From Narthecium ossifragum (lineage: Eukaryota; Streptophyta; Magnoliopsida; Dioscoreales; Nartheciaceae), in contig OY986968.1 of assembly GCA_963920575.1 (NCBI GenBank), positions 28,115,904-28,179,903 on the forward strand: a DNA stretch of 64,000 nt, given 5' to 3'. Positions 1-10,564 of the stretch are shown here, piece by piece. A program made the position numbers and the translations under genes. The notes under the pieces are model-generated. The model was given only the letters and a program-made list of their open reading frames with translations. It had not been told where the DNA came from and did no database searches. Numbering within the stretch: the stretch's first letter is position 1; each line of letters starts with the position of its first letter.

Positions 1-55
1 GAGCTATTTGAGATGAAAATGAATGTGTATTCACTAGCAGAAAACCATGGCATAC

Positions 56-1253
56 CGAGCAAAGAGTGCACCAACTCTTCGGAGGCGCCAAAGCCGAAGC
101 ATGTTGAAGTATCCATATGACTGAAGTTTTGGAGGTAGAATTTGGTGAGCTAGTTCAGAAGGGATAGTGGAGATAACATCCAGAAAAAACCAGCTGGTTG
201 TATATTTCCAGGCAATCTGTTTAGGATTGTCTACAAGAAGAAAAGTCGTTTTATCCTGATAGGCTAAAAAGAAGGTCAACACTATGTCAATAGCAAAAAG
301 CCCGTTGACTATGTTATCGGTTATAGCTAGAACTTCGTTTGGTGTCTCAAGGAACCCAAATTCTAATGGAGATACCCAGGCGGTGTAGATGACCAAAAGA
401 ACTAGAAAAGTCTCCCAAGCTCTGCAAAAGCCAGTAAAGTGATTTTAGTATTGATGCCATAAGTTCAAGTTTATTTGTTTCCTCTAAAATTTGTAGCATG
501 ATTAATACATAATCAAACAAATGGCAATTGAAAGAAAGCATTTTATCTTGCCACAAATGAAAAGATGGAAAGGTAGTGATCGTTACTGTCTAGTATCCAA
601 ACTCTATAATAACGTATAAAACATATGAAGAAACACATCTTTCTCGAATGTCAACTGATTGAATTCCCACCAACCGCAAAGCATCAGCAATTATGCTCCG
701 AACAAGCATCAAATTCTGGCCAAAATTCTCATACAATAGTTTTAGAAGTAAAGGGGCGAAAAGAACCTAAGAACATAACCATCTTAGTTTGTTCCATCTA
801 GTGTTGATAAAACCTAACTATCAAGCCAAAAGATTGCACCTTAGATATGTCAAAGAAACCAAGGTTAAACTCTGCATATATCTTGCAACAAGTCTTTAAC
901 AATCGACATTCTGTAATGTTCGGTACAAAAGTTTCTTCCTACAAAGCAGCACTCAAGGAAAGAAAAAGGAAGGTGCGCAATGCCCCCAAAAACTCTAAAT
1001 TCTTCAAGGAAACCCAAAACCAACACCAGTTAACATATCAAGAACAAGAACCCAAGAACCCACCTTGGGGCATAAGAATTAGAGCATACCTATATCGTCG
1101 ATCATACGGCGAAATAATGAACCTTTTTAACCTCAACCTTCGATTACTCCTCGCCCCTAGCGGCGGCAATATCCCAGTCGTCAAGCTGTAATGGCTCTCA
1201 TCCAGCGACAAGTCATTCTCCGCCTCGTACCCGCACATCACCGGAAACGTCAT
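56..1253 (-). CDS. AKT1: AKT1-like Shaker potassium channel, N-terminal exons (partial)
   Basis: Voltage-gated inward-rectifying K+ channel of the plasma membrane, used in plants for potassium uptake. Two minus-strand exons are visible: exon 1 at 1253-1090 and exon 2 at 421-56. Joined, they read through HYSLTTGILPPLGARSNRR, ...SPYDRRYRAWETFLVLLVIYTAW, the S2 segment with NIVNGLFAIDIVLTFF, and the S4 region LRLWRLRRVGALFAR. These are landmarks of AKT1-type channels. Exon 1 ends before GT at 1089-1088 and exon 2 follows a CAG at 425-422 side of the junction, giving an uninterrupted frame. The next donor (GT at 55-54) points to more exons beyond base 1, so the pore, cyclic-nucleotide-binding and ankyrin parts are outside the window. 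The start at 1253 is the first ATG in frame; a second in-frame Met lies five codons on. Bases 422-1089 are intron 1. Confidence 0.9.
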
Positions 1254-1681
1254 CCTCTTCTTCCTCTCCCCAATCCTCCCCCCTCGATGTCGCTTCCTCT
1301 ATCTTCTTATTCGACAAAATAGATCCAAGAAGACCAGGAGATCACCAAATGCCCCTCCAATGCCACCACCGCCCGAGAACCCCAAATCCCTAAAAATAGC
1401 CCATCTTCGTCCCCAATGGGCTATTTTGTTGTGAAGAAACCAGAGTTCCCTCGCCTGTCGTCCCTCCCTCCGAGAACCATGGAACCAACACCTGGCCGAT
1501 CCCCTCCGTTCAATACCCGCGTCCCCTCTGCCTTTATAGTTACCGTTGCTGCAGTAAAATTACGAACGTACCCCTTACTATTTCGGATCATTGCCGCGTA
1601 TTTAAATTAAGATAAGTCCACAAAAAATGAGAGAGAGGAGAGCCTACCAACAAACTCTCTTGTTAATTGTTATGCTTAAGG
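1254..1681 (-). promoter_or_regulatory. 5' UTR/promoter region of the AKT1-like gene
   Basis: Pyrimidine- or purine-biased sequence upstream of the channel start codon (rich in CT on the plus strand), as expected of a leader region. No coding similarity was recognised. No convincing TATA box could be fixed. Confidence 0.35.
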
Positions 1682-2140
1682 TCATTGTGAGACTATTTGA
1701 CGAAGTACTGCAGCTTCGACGATGAGCCTAAAGGCAGCGGGGATGTCGCCGGTGAGCTGGTTCTGCATCAGATGCAGAACTGTCAGCTGTGAACAATTGG
1801 CGATGCTCGCGGGGATTGCTCCCTCGAGCGAGTTGTAGCTCAGGTTGAGGTTACGCAGCCGCTGCAGCCCGCCGATGTCCGGTGGGATCACGTCGGAGAG
1901 GTGATTGCCCATGAGACGGATCGTTTGGAGGAATGTGAGGTTACCAACGGAGGGAGAGATGTAGCCGGCCAGGCTCCGGGAGACGAGATCCAGAGAGATG
2001 ACCCTCCTTGTCTGGTGTTGGTCGCATGAGACGCCGGTCCAGTCGCAGAACTGGAGGGTGTCGTTGTTGAGTTTGTGAAGCCATTGCTCTGACCCGACCA
2101 TGACGCATGACGCATGACGCAGAGCTAACGGGTCCGGAGC
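1682..2140 (-). pseudogene. LRR receptor-like kinase, N-terminal fragment
   Basis: The minus-strand translation shows an LRR N-terminal cap (FCDWTGVSC) followed by about three leucine-rich repeats with the plant LxGxIPxxIxNCxxLxxLxLxxNxLxGxIP pattern. This is typical of LRR-XII receptor kinases (the At3g47570 type). The signal peptide is missing: upstream the frame runs into unrelated sequence that looks like an LTR. After the third repeat the similarity stops and the frame ends. There is no transmembrane segment or kinase domain nearby. It is a captured or decayed fragment, not a working receptor. The short triplicate TGACGCA at about 2100-2119 marks its 5' edge. Confidence 0.75.
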
Positions 2141-2149
2141 GACGCCCTC

Positions 2150-2500
2150 AGAACAAAAAATGGATTTGAAATATGTTGATATGGGTAGTTTATGTAATTT
2201 TCTATACCCTATGTATCGAAACCCTAGGATATGAGGGTTTATATGGGCGACCGTTATTCTATTTTGTAATTTTTTACTCTTTGTCTCTGAGATAGTGAAA
2301 ACCTTCAATGATTCCGTGGACGTAATCCTATTCTGAGATGAACCACGTAAATTTTTGTGTCCGAGTATTCTTCTTTTTCCTCCCTACTAGATCCTAATAG
2401 TCGTTCCACGAGGTGAGAGCTCCAGAGGGGTCGCTGATAATTCGGGCTTTGAAAGCGCCAATCAATCGGTGTCATTGCCGAGCAAGATGGCAGCAGTACT
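2150..2500 (+). mobile_element. Copia-like LTR remnant
   Basis: The plus strand carries features I associate with Copia LTR ends: a T-rich stretch with TTTGTCTCTGAGA, then CCGTGGACGTAA and AACCACGTAAATTTTTGTG. Near 2470-2490 there is a degenerate match to the initiator-tRNA primer site followed by an ATGGCAGCAG start, as at the head of a gag gene. No gag or pol coding follows. The assignment rests on pattern memory, not on a matched second LTR. Confidence 0.45.
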
Positions 2501-2850
2501 GGATTGAAGTCTAGATAGCAGAATTAATGATAACAAGAAGAAAGGTAGCTCCATCATTGTGGCTGCCATGTCTAAATGAGGGAGTAGTGCTTCTCTGGAT
2601 CACCTAGTTTGGCATCGGCTATTGCTTGAATTACGGAATGAATGAGAAGGGGTTAGTCCGTGGGGGCCCATGGCCCAGCCCAACCTAAAATAAGGAGAAA
2701 GAGCTCTAACTGGAAGAACATATGTCCGGATATATATATATGTTCTCTCCTAGATTATGTCCCTCCTAATACCATCCAACAAAATGAATGTAGTGTTTAA
2801 GTTCAAAGAAATAAACAATGATCCTAAATTGGAGGGGTAGAAAACCACCA
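2501..2850. other. Intergenic, no feature seen
   Basis: AT-rich sequence with a short TATA run near 2731-2742. No coding frame or repeat was recognised. Confidence 0.5.
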
Positions 2851-2930
2851 GGGTCCAAAGTTGTCAAAATAAAACAATACTGTTCGAAAGAGTAAAGAAT
2901 TCCACCAAGTGGTTCAAGGGTCCAAAGTTA
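2851..2930. repeat. 80-bp flanking repeat, left copy
   Basis: This stretch has one 67-bp unit beginning GGGTCCAAAGTTG plus the first 12 bases of a second unit. It matches 4851-4930 with only a few differences. It abuts the poly(T) of the minus-strand LINE, so it is either a very long target-site duplication or part of a pre-existing tandem repeat split by the insertion. Confidence 0.8.
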
Positions 2931-4850
2931 TTTTTTTTTTTTTCAAAGTCGAGTCAAAAGACTAAGGGATACAGGCACCTCAAACTACATCAAACTACAT
3001 CAAGCAAAGGTTGAAAGAGATGCCAACCCCGCTACCATAACCCCAGGGATCCCTTGTCTGGCTCGGCGTGCAAGATCATTTGCCACGACATTTGCCTCAC
3101 GAGGGATGTGCACGAAGACTACTCCCAAGAACGCAGCCAGCCGCCAGATTTTCCTAAGAATGGGTTCCAAGTGTGACACCCACACCTCTTTTTCATTGAT
3201 GAAGTTCACAACATTCCTCGAGTCCGACTCAATGATCACCTCATTAAGTCCCCGCGCCACCACCTCTTCCAAGGCCCGATGCACCACCAACAACTCCGCC
3301 TCTTCACAGTTAGAAGCTGTAATCCTCTCAGAAAGCCTCCATGACAACTTATTCTCATCATTGTCCACACAGACTATTCCAATACCAGCATTGCTAGATC
3401 CATATATCCAAGCCCCGTCAGTTTGAACAATACATCCTCTATGTCTCCTACTAGTAGTTGAATAAGGTGCCGTTGAAGACCATCCTTTGCTGTGTCAAAA
3501 CTCTCCAGCCAACTTACGAGTCCGCCACACCAACGCCTCCGGAAGGCAGCTGTTGTTCCGCCATATCAGCTCATTCCTCTCCTTCCAAATAAGCCAGAGC
3601 CCATAACCAGCCAATGCCTTGTTCCACCTTTTAAATGCATCAGCAGATGAGGAAGATGCCAAGAGAGCCAAGATATCATCGAGGCTACCATACGACGGTA
3701 GAAGGAGATCCCAAACCCGCCTAGCAAAGGGGCATTCCTCAAAAATATGGCCAAATGATTCCTCACCGCCACACCCTCTTGGGCAAAAACTCTCCAGAAT
3801 GAGCCCAATCTGCCGTAGAGACTCTCTTGTTGGTACCTTCCGATGTAAGATCTTCCATAAGAAGTGTTTTACTCGCAGTCCCACTGGAGCCTTCCAACAA
3901 TTCACCCAAACCTCCTGTGGGAGGTGAGGGTCTTCCCTGCATTCCTTCGCCAACAGCCAAGAATATAGAGAACCAGAGTCCACCTTTCCAGAGCTATTAA
4001 ACACCCATCTCGCCCGATCCTCAAATAGCATAGGATCAATCTTCACATCAAGGATTTCTTGCACCATGTCGGGGTGGAACTGCTGCGCCACCAACTCTCT
4101 ATTCCAAGCTCCATTGATAATCAAGCTGCCAAGCGTCGAATTCTCCAAAGAGCCTCCAACTCGGACTAACGCCGGCCGGGAATCCAATGGGCCTTCTCCA
4201 CACCACCAGTCCTCTACTGGGTTAAGCTTGCTGTTAGACGCCGGTGTGAAGAACAGACCAGAGCGAATCTCCCCTGTAGCCCGACAGATAGCTCTCCAGA
4301 AAGTGGAACAGAGCCTCCCACCTCTCCTTGAAGGTAATGGGCCACTCCCCCCATACTTGTCTCTCGTCGTCACTGCCCAAATCGAGAAGCGATCCTCCAC
4401 CAAGCTAGCAGCCCGTTTCATATGTAATGCCCGTTGCCAAAGCACAAGGTTTCGGACCCCCAGACCACCCCATTCAATGGGCTTGCACACCGTCTCCCAC
4501 TTTATTCTAGAAAGGGAACCAACATCTTTCCACAAGAACATCCGGCACAACGTCTCCAAATGTCGGAGCAATGCAATAGAGACACATGAGGATATTATCA
4601 AGTTCACTGGAAGAGCCTGGAGGACTGACTTGAGGAGCGTCGCCCTACCAACTTCAGATAGGAGTGATGCCTTCCACGATGAAATCTTCAGAACCATTTT
4701 GTTCAGCACGTCTTCAAAGTCGGCCGCCTTCAGTTTCCTACCAGAGATCGGTGTGTCAAGGTAACGCCATACTCCGACTGCCTCTCCCATGCCAAGAATT
4801 CTACAAATTGCTACACGCCTGTCCAGGGGAACCACTTTAGAGAACCTGAC
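2931..4850 (-). mobile_element. 5'-truncated L1-type LINE (minus orientation)
   Basis: Non-LTR retrotransposon copy ending in poly(A), seen as T at 2931-2943. Its coding strand is the minus strand. It keeps the end of the reverse transcriptase region, the zf-RVT zinc-binding domain and the RNase H domain. The endonuclease, most of the reverse transcriptase and ORF1 are absent, the usual 5' truncation. Repeats at 2851-2930 and 4851-4930 flank it. Confidence 0.9.
3000..4850 (-). pseudogene. LINE ORF2 C-terminal part (RT thumb, zf-RVT, RNase H)
   Basis: Reads YLDTPISGRKL, ISSWKASLLSEVGRATLLKSV and VLPxxxx-type LINE RT connector, then zf-RVT (HFLWKILHRKVPT, CPRGCGGEESFGHIFEECPFARRVWDLL), then RNase H (QTDGAWIYGSSN, EEAELLVVHRAL, IIESDSRNVV, REANVVANDLARRA). 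RNase H acidic residues D, E, D, D are in place. The two long frames (3495-4850 and 3000-3494) are in the same phase and are separated by a single TGA at about 3495-3497. Apart from that stop, the frame is open for about 1.85 kb, so the copy is young. It cannot make an active element because the 5' half is missing. Confidence 0.88.
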
Positions 4851-4986
4851 GGGTCCAAAGTTGCCAAAATAAAACAATACTGTTCGAAAGAGCAAAGAAT
4901 TCCACCAAGTGGTTCCAAGGGTCCAAAGTTGCCAAAATAAAACAATACTGTTTGAAAGAGCAAAGAATTCCGCCAAGTGGTTCCAA
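4851..4986. repeat. Two tandem 68-bp repeats beside the LINE
   Basis: Units at 4851-4918 and 4919-4986, both starting GGGTCCAAAGTTGCC and ending GTGGTTCCAA, differ at two bases (T for C in TGTTTG; G for A in CCGCC). The left copy beyond the LINE resembles the first unit more closely. Confidence 0.85.
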
Positions 4987-5025
4987 TTTTATCATGCAGC
5001 TCATGCAAAGATTTGACCCTCCAAC

Positions 5026-6088
5026 TACTCGTGCCAAGTTATCGCAGACCGAGGCTGCCTGAGTTACCGCAGGTTGATGAATGCTTGCATGCTATGATGA
5101 TTGACGTGCCGGAGGGAGGTTAAAGATGTTGTCTTTCATATGGATCATGACAAGTGCCTAGAACCTGACGGTATTCCAAAGAACTTTTTTTGTGATTCAT
5201 TAGGATATAGTTGGGAAGGATTTTGTGCGTATCGTACATATCAAATTGGAATGATGTGATGGTTTCGTTTATTCCTGAATACAAATTCCTTTGAAGGATC
5301 AAAGATTTCCGCTCAATAAGTCTTTGTAATGCGGGGTATAAAGTTGCCATTACTATTCTTGCTCAAGGATGAAATGGGTGGCTGGAGAGGTTATTAGTAT
5401 GGAACAATCTACTTTTGTGCCGGGGAGAAGCATATATGATGATATTGATGTGGCGATGAAGGTAATGCACTTGATACGGGTTGCTCCAAAGACCAAAAGC
5501 TTGATGGTGTGCAAGATTGAGGACGGTGAGGCTAGCGAATGAGTTCCTGGGAACTCGGGCTATTGTGGTGCGTAGAGATTCTCAGAAGAGGAAGGGTGTG
5601 GCGACGATCCAGGTGGATGCATCACGGGTCTAGGGATTGTACCGTTGGGATGGTCCTCCTTGATGATTTTGGATGTACTCAGTTGGAACGAGGTCAGGTT
5701 GTCGAGGGTTCCTTTGTTTTGCAAGCAGAGTTACAATGAATTTTGTCAACAGTCAATTGGGCGAGAGAGATCGGTCTACAAGATGTCACAATTGTGTCAG
5801 ACTCACGCAATGCAGTAGATATCTTCTAGAATCAAAGGCTATGGTCCTCGGAGGTGGATGAACTAGTTCGTCAGGTTTGAGCCAACGCGCTCTGTTTTTG
5901 TTTTGTTTTGTTTCTCTATTTCCCTGGGACTTGTTTATCTCGGGCTGATGGTATTGCCTGAAGGAGTAGGATGAGTCAGTCCAGTTTTGTGTCGGTCCGG
6001 TGGATGGACCCCCTGGTATTGCGTAGTGGTTTGTAAGTAATTTCCAGCCTACGGACTCAACTTCTCAAAAAAATTACTCGTGCCAAGT
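5026..6088 (+). mobile_element. Degenerate 5'-truncated LINE with 14-bp target duplication
   Basis: The target duplication TACTCGTGCCAAGT lies at 5026-5039 and again at 6075-6088. Between them, 5040-6074 holds decayed LINE coding in the plus direction. Reverse transcriptase pieces read EPDGIPKNFF, KDFRSISLCNAGYK and a broken VPGRS region. An RNase H part reads VDASR, VSDSRNAVDIF and ADGIA. Many stops and frameshifts are present. The 3' end is a short A run just before the second repeat. The RT-to-RNase H middle part is missing. Confidence 0.85.
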
Positions 6089-6863
6089 GCCAATTGACGA
6101 TGTGTTGTTCTAACCGCTTGGAATGCTACGTCTTATTCGGATTGTAATTTGTAAATAATATGATGGAATATCGGACGTGGAGGACGATTAATACTATACT
6201 TTCTTCATAGTTTGTTCATGTGGTTTTGATTTGGACTTGTATTTTAATAGAAACAGAGACGACACTGGATAAACGGGCGCAAAGCGTAAAACACGGCCCG
6301 TTCCCGTGGGCCGTGCCCGTCCTTCTCTTAACGGGAGCATATTCCTCAACATGATCCACGGCGGCCGCACGCCAGTTAGGCCCACCCACGCTTTCCACAC
6401 GTGACAAACGCCACGAAAACAGGACAGGTGTCGCAATCTCCGTCGAGATGGAGAAAGCTCGCAAACAAACACCCGAACAGCCAGCGAACGCAGGCTGGTC
6501 GACGACCAAAACAACGCCTTAAAAGACCCAAACACCCTTGCAATAACTACCCCAAAGAACTATATTAAAAGACTGGTCGGTGGGGTACCTTGGTAACTTA
6601 AAACTCGCCCACAGATCTCGAGAAAAGCGAGGGCGCGTAGAGAAAGGGACGGCATCGGAGGGCCTAAGATGGGAAAACGTCGGGATGCGTGCCGCTGGAT
6701 CATCGCAATGTGGCAATGTGCTGTCCAACCTTATCCATCCCCATCGTTGCCTTCTTTAAAAAGCCTACGCACAAACCCTAGTTTTCTTACCCAAATATTC
6801 CCCCAATTGAAACGAATCTCCCTTCTCTACATCACTCTATAGTTTTGCAGCTCTCTTTGATCA
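6089..6863 (+). promoter_or_regulatory. Upstream region of the 112-aa gene
   Basis: No coding similarity. A TTTAAAAA TATA-like box lies near 6755, about 110 bases upstream of the start codon at 6864, followed by a CT-rich leader. TGGGCC/GGCCC-type motifs occur at about 6295-6320. Confidence 0.4.
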
Positions 6864-7202
6864 ATGGCTTCTGGGATCGTTCTCTCCTTCCGGCCGGCAG
6901 CGATCCGGGCGTGCGCGGCCGGAGACGGTGCCGCTGGACGGAGGAATCCGGCGAGAAGCGGCGGGGCGTGGTGGACGCCGCTTTTCGGGTGGCAGGCGGA
7001 GGCGGACTACATTGAGGCGGTGGGGGCCTCGTCGCCGGCGGAGAAGAAGGAGGAGGAGAAGCCGAGGAGGTACCGGGCGCTGACGGAGGAGAAGGCGAGG
7101 GAGCTGAGGATGAAGACGGCGGAGACGGAGACGTTCCACGACGCCATGTACCATTCCGCCATCGCCTCCCGCCTCGCCTCCGATCTTCCCCGTCGATCTT
7201 GA
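6864..7202 (+). CDS. Conserved small plant protein, function unknown (112 aa)
   Basis: Single-exon gene of 112 codons with good plant start context (ATCAATGGCT). The N-terminal half is basic and alanine/glycine-rich, possibly an organelle-targeting peptide. It is followed by WWTPLFGWQAEADYI, a lysine/glutamate-rich linker at about residues 60-72, and a C-terminal block LTEEKARELRMKTAETETFHDAMYHSAIASRLASDL that looks strongly constrained. I recall similar short uncharacterised plant proteins with a FHDAMYHSAIASRLA motif, but I cannot name the family or a function. The GC content is higher than in the flanks, as for other real genes here. Confidence 0.75.
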   Translation: MASGIVLSFRPAAIRACAAGDGAAGRRNPARSGGAWWTPLFGWQAEADYIEAVGASSPAEKKEEEKPRRYRALTEEKARELRMKTAETETFHDAMYHSAIASRLASDLPRRS

Positions 7203-8679
7203 ATTCACCTTGAGACGACCGACCAACTCTTCCGCCCCCTTCCTATTATTCTCTTGCAAACCCGTCGACATGCAACAAATTTTAATATATGAATTTTTCC
7301 CTAGAAGCTGATGTATATATGATACTAGGATGAAATAATCGAGCGGTTTGGAGATTTTAGTCTCCAAATCGTTCGGACTGGTTTTTCTTCGAAGATTCAA
7401 GGAACCTAATCAACCTATGCTTGTACTGAAAGTAACATTGAGGAGATGAATCCAGTCACATGGCAGCATCGCGTCAGACAAAAGTCACAAAATGTTTGCT
7501 TTTATTCTGTCATATATTTTAACATCAGCAGGCCATGCTGTAGACATGTATATAATTGGATCTGTTGACAGAGATGGAGATCTACAAGGAAAAGAGATAA
7601 TTTGACCTGAATATTAATTACTTGAGCTGAAAAAACCGAATATGTTCAAAAATATCTGAAGTTAATATCTCAGGTGAGCAGTTTCAAGCTTCTCTTGCTT
7701 TCATATTGCTGGACTAAGGTTTATATTACTGGATTAAGGTCTGTATAAAAACACAAAACACTTATTAAATAAATATGGACTAAGTCTAAAAGGGTTTAAT
7801 CAAATGGGCTAAGAGAAAGTTTATTATTTAATAACTAAATGGAGGAGTCCAGTAGTAAAATGTTTAGTCCAACATTGATTATGGAGAAAACATTCCATCA
7901 GTTTATATAGTATTTGGAGCTTCTATGCTTTGAACACTTGAGTGGACTAAATAAAGGGACTCACACGCACACACCGCCATCGTCATGCTCGTGCGCCGTG
8001 TGTGGCTAGCCATCCCGAGTTCTAGGGTGCATGCATCCACACTTGCACACCATCACTTTATAGAGGGTTTTTGATGGCTGAGAGTACCTAACCAACGAAG
8101 GCTTGACGGGCGATCGGAGATTGGCTTTCTTCTATTCGCGCAGAAAATCGTTGTACCCTGAGAGCTTTTTGTCAGAAGAACCAGAAGCTGCGGTGGTGAA
8201 CAAACAAAGCTTAAGAGCAGAATATGATACACCAGCCTCAATCTAGTTCTTTTCCATCTTCGGCGGCGTTTATTTTCTTATACCTGTTTAACGATACATT
8301 TGTTGGATTTTATTTAATCATTATAAAGAAGGATTACTTGCTACCCTAGTAAAAACAAAAATCCTAATTTTATTCTCTAACACAGATCCCATGAAGAAGA
8401 CCGATTAGGACTATCAGCAAAACTGAGGATGAATATTCTGGTCTACATAATAGCACTTTGCTTTTCCTCAGAAAAGTACATAGTTGTTCAAACAAAGTTT
8501 ATTTATTATGTTAAGCAATCGCAGCACTTTGGTAAAAGAAAAAAAAACTCATACAAGAAACAATAACTGTCTTGTAAACTGAGCAATCTATCTGCAAGGG
8601 GAGTTCTTCGAGATCATACTTCATGCTGCAGTGGGCATGAGGATCAAAAATGAATCCCATCAGCTCAGCTCGTACATGA
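7203..8679. mobile_element. Non-coding, probable LTR-retrotransposon remnant (about 7690-8390)
   Basis: After the 3' end of the small gene no coding frame is convincing. The stretch 7690-8390 has LTR-like organisation: a segment like the common plant LTR motif 'tagtcccacattggttatgg' (here TTTAGTCCAACATTGATTATGG), then GTTTATATAGTATTTGGAGC as a promoter-like block, and a CT/GC-mixed leader. No second LTR, primer site or polyprotein was found, so this is a tentative call. Confidence 0.35.
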
Positions 8680-10564
8680 TCACTTGCTCTCGATATCATA
8701 GAGATCACTCCTGTGTAGTGTCGTCAAGGACAAACCGCATGGAGCAGACATTATGAAAGATTATACTATTCAAAAAATATCGCAAAGGACCTGGAAAATA
8801 GATGTATACAAACTTCATTTTAAGAGTGTCAAGAGCCATGCAAGGGTGAAGTAATTAAACCTTGGACGGTAGGCTGCTAAATATGTTATGATGCATAGAA
8901 AAGTCATGATCAGTTCATTATAAACGAATAGCATGCTTATATGCCAAGACATTCGTGTGCGTTAACTTTAATCCAGGATCCAGTATCTTTATGAGATAAA
9001 GATTATATTTCTATAATCTGAGACCCATAACATGATTTATTGGCATTCATAACATGGTGAAAAGGATGATCCTTCAGTAGATTCCTCTATTGATGCTGTT
9101 TAACTGAATGGCGATAAAGATGTATACAAAGCATATAACTGCATTTATAGTGCTCAAGTAAAATTCTACTAGGATAATCTGCAGAAGGGTTCTTTTTCAT
9201 CCTTAGATTCTTAGAACTATTCCGCAACACGGAGATAATGATGTACGCTCCGCATCATGACAAACAAAAAAGAATACACTTCCATATTATCAATGGAGCC
9301 AGCAAAGGCAATAGAAATCTGTATGCCTAGCCCTCTAACTGTTCCATAACTTAGGTACTTCTCTACCAACCACCCAACTCTTCCCTCAGGATAACCCAAG
9401 TACATTTATATATGACCTCAAGACACCCTAACCTCGGTAGTTATTCTTGGTCCAGACTTTATTCACATACATTAAAATGTAGGATTTTCCTCTAAATTCT
9501 AACATCTCAGCATCCAACATGAGTTCTTTACCAATTTGTCATGCATCTTTACAAATTGGCAACGGATAATCGCATACTACGCACATAGCCCATTTCTTCT
9601 TCTAAATTTGCAAATTTGCATGCAAAGGTGAACATGCCTGATTTTTCATCGAACGGCCAAACTAGCTGTCATCAATAGTAAGAAGAACCATCTGATCTGC
9701 CTCAATTTACAAATTATCTCTGGTTGTGAACAAGTAATGCAGCTCCTAATATCCAAAGGTCATCAAATTAATGCAATAACACCACTTCTGACCACGTTGA
9801 TCAATAAGGAGGAATTAAAACCTAGCCCTCAGCACAAAGACTCAATCTTTCGCATGGTAGCATGTAAGCAAGTGAACAAAGAAAATCAGAATATCTAAAT
9901 AAAATGATGACCAATTATATTCCATAGAAGAAAATCATGTAACACCATGATATCTATCAAATCAAATGAGAACCAAAGACGGATGGGATATTAAGCATAC
10001 TAAATGATTTAAAACATATAAGAAAAAACACAGCTAGAACAGCAAAAATCGACCCTATAAGGCTATAAATTGGCATACACGAAGAGATAAATAGGTAAAA
10101 ATTAAGGATACACCAAATAGGCTCCATGAGCAAAAGCACCAGCCAACACTCCGAAGAACAATCGATCCCTCAGAACAGGATTATGCCTTAGAGTGATTCG
10201 AACTGTTACAAAGCAATCCAACATATAAAGATGAAAGATTTAAATAAAAAAAAAACAATTACGAACCCATCAAACCCTATTGGGAGAAACACATATTTAC
10301 AGGGTAGAAACATACTGAGGGGAAGAGCTGGGGCATAAATGAGAGGCACTAAGAACTTTAAAGGGGTCCTTCTCTTTTGCTTCTTCACCACAGCCGCCCT
10401 ATAGCATAGGGACGACATCAAAACACGAAAGAGATGTATGTTAAAGAAGAAAATAAGATGGAAATGCACACAAATTGGTTATCGTCACAACGAATGGATT
10501 ATGAATCAAAATTGAGAGATTGAAGCAAATACCCATTGGTGAAATCAGAAGAGGACGACGCCAT
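8680..10564 (-). CDS. Small conserved membrane-associated plant protein (78 aa, four exons)
   Basis: Exons on the minus strand: 10564-10533, 10398-10316, 10202-10112 and 8710-8680 (32+83+91+31 = 237 nt, 78 aa plus stop). All introns are GT-AG. The protein starts MASSSSDFTNG, continues with a basic stretch AVVKKQKRRTPLKF, a hydrophobic segment VPLIYAPALPLIRI, then RHNPVLRDRLFFGVLAGAFAHGAYLV and ends SDLYDIESK. The RDRLFFGVLAGAFAHG and LYD-ESK blocks match small plant proteins I remember as conserved but poorly characterised. A role in an organelle membrane is possible but unproven. Intron 3 is about 1.4 kb. The last exon encodes only ten residues and would be missed by simple gene finders. Confidence 0.85.
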
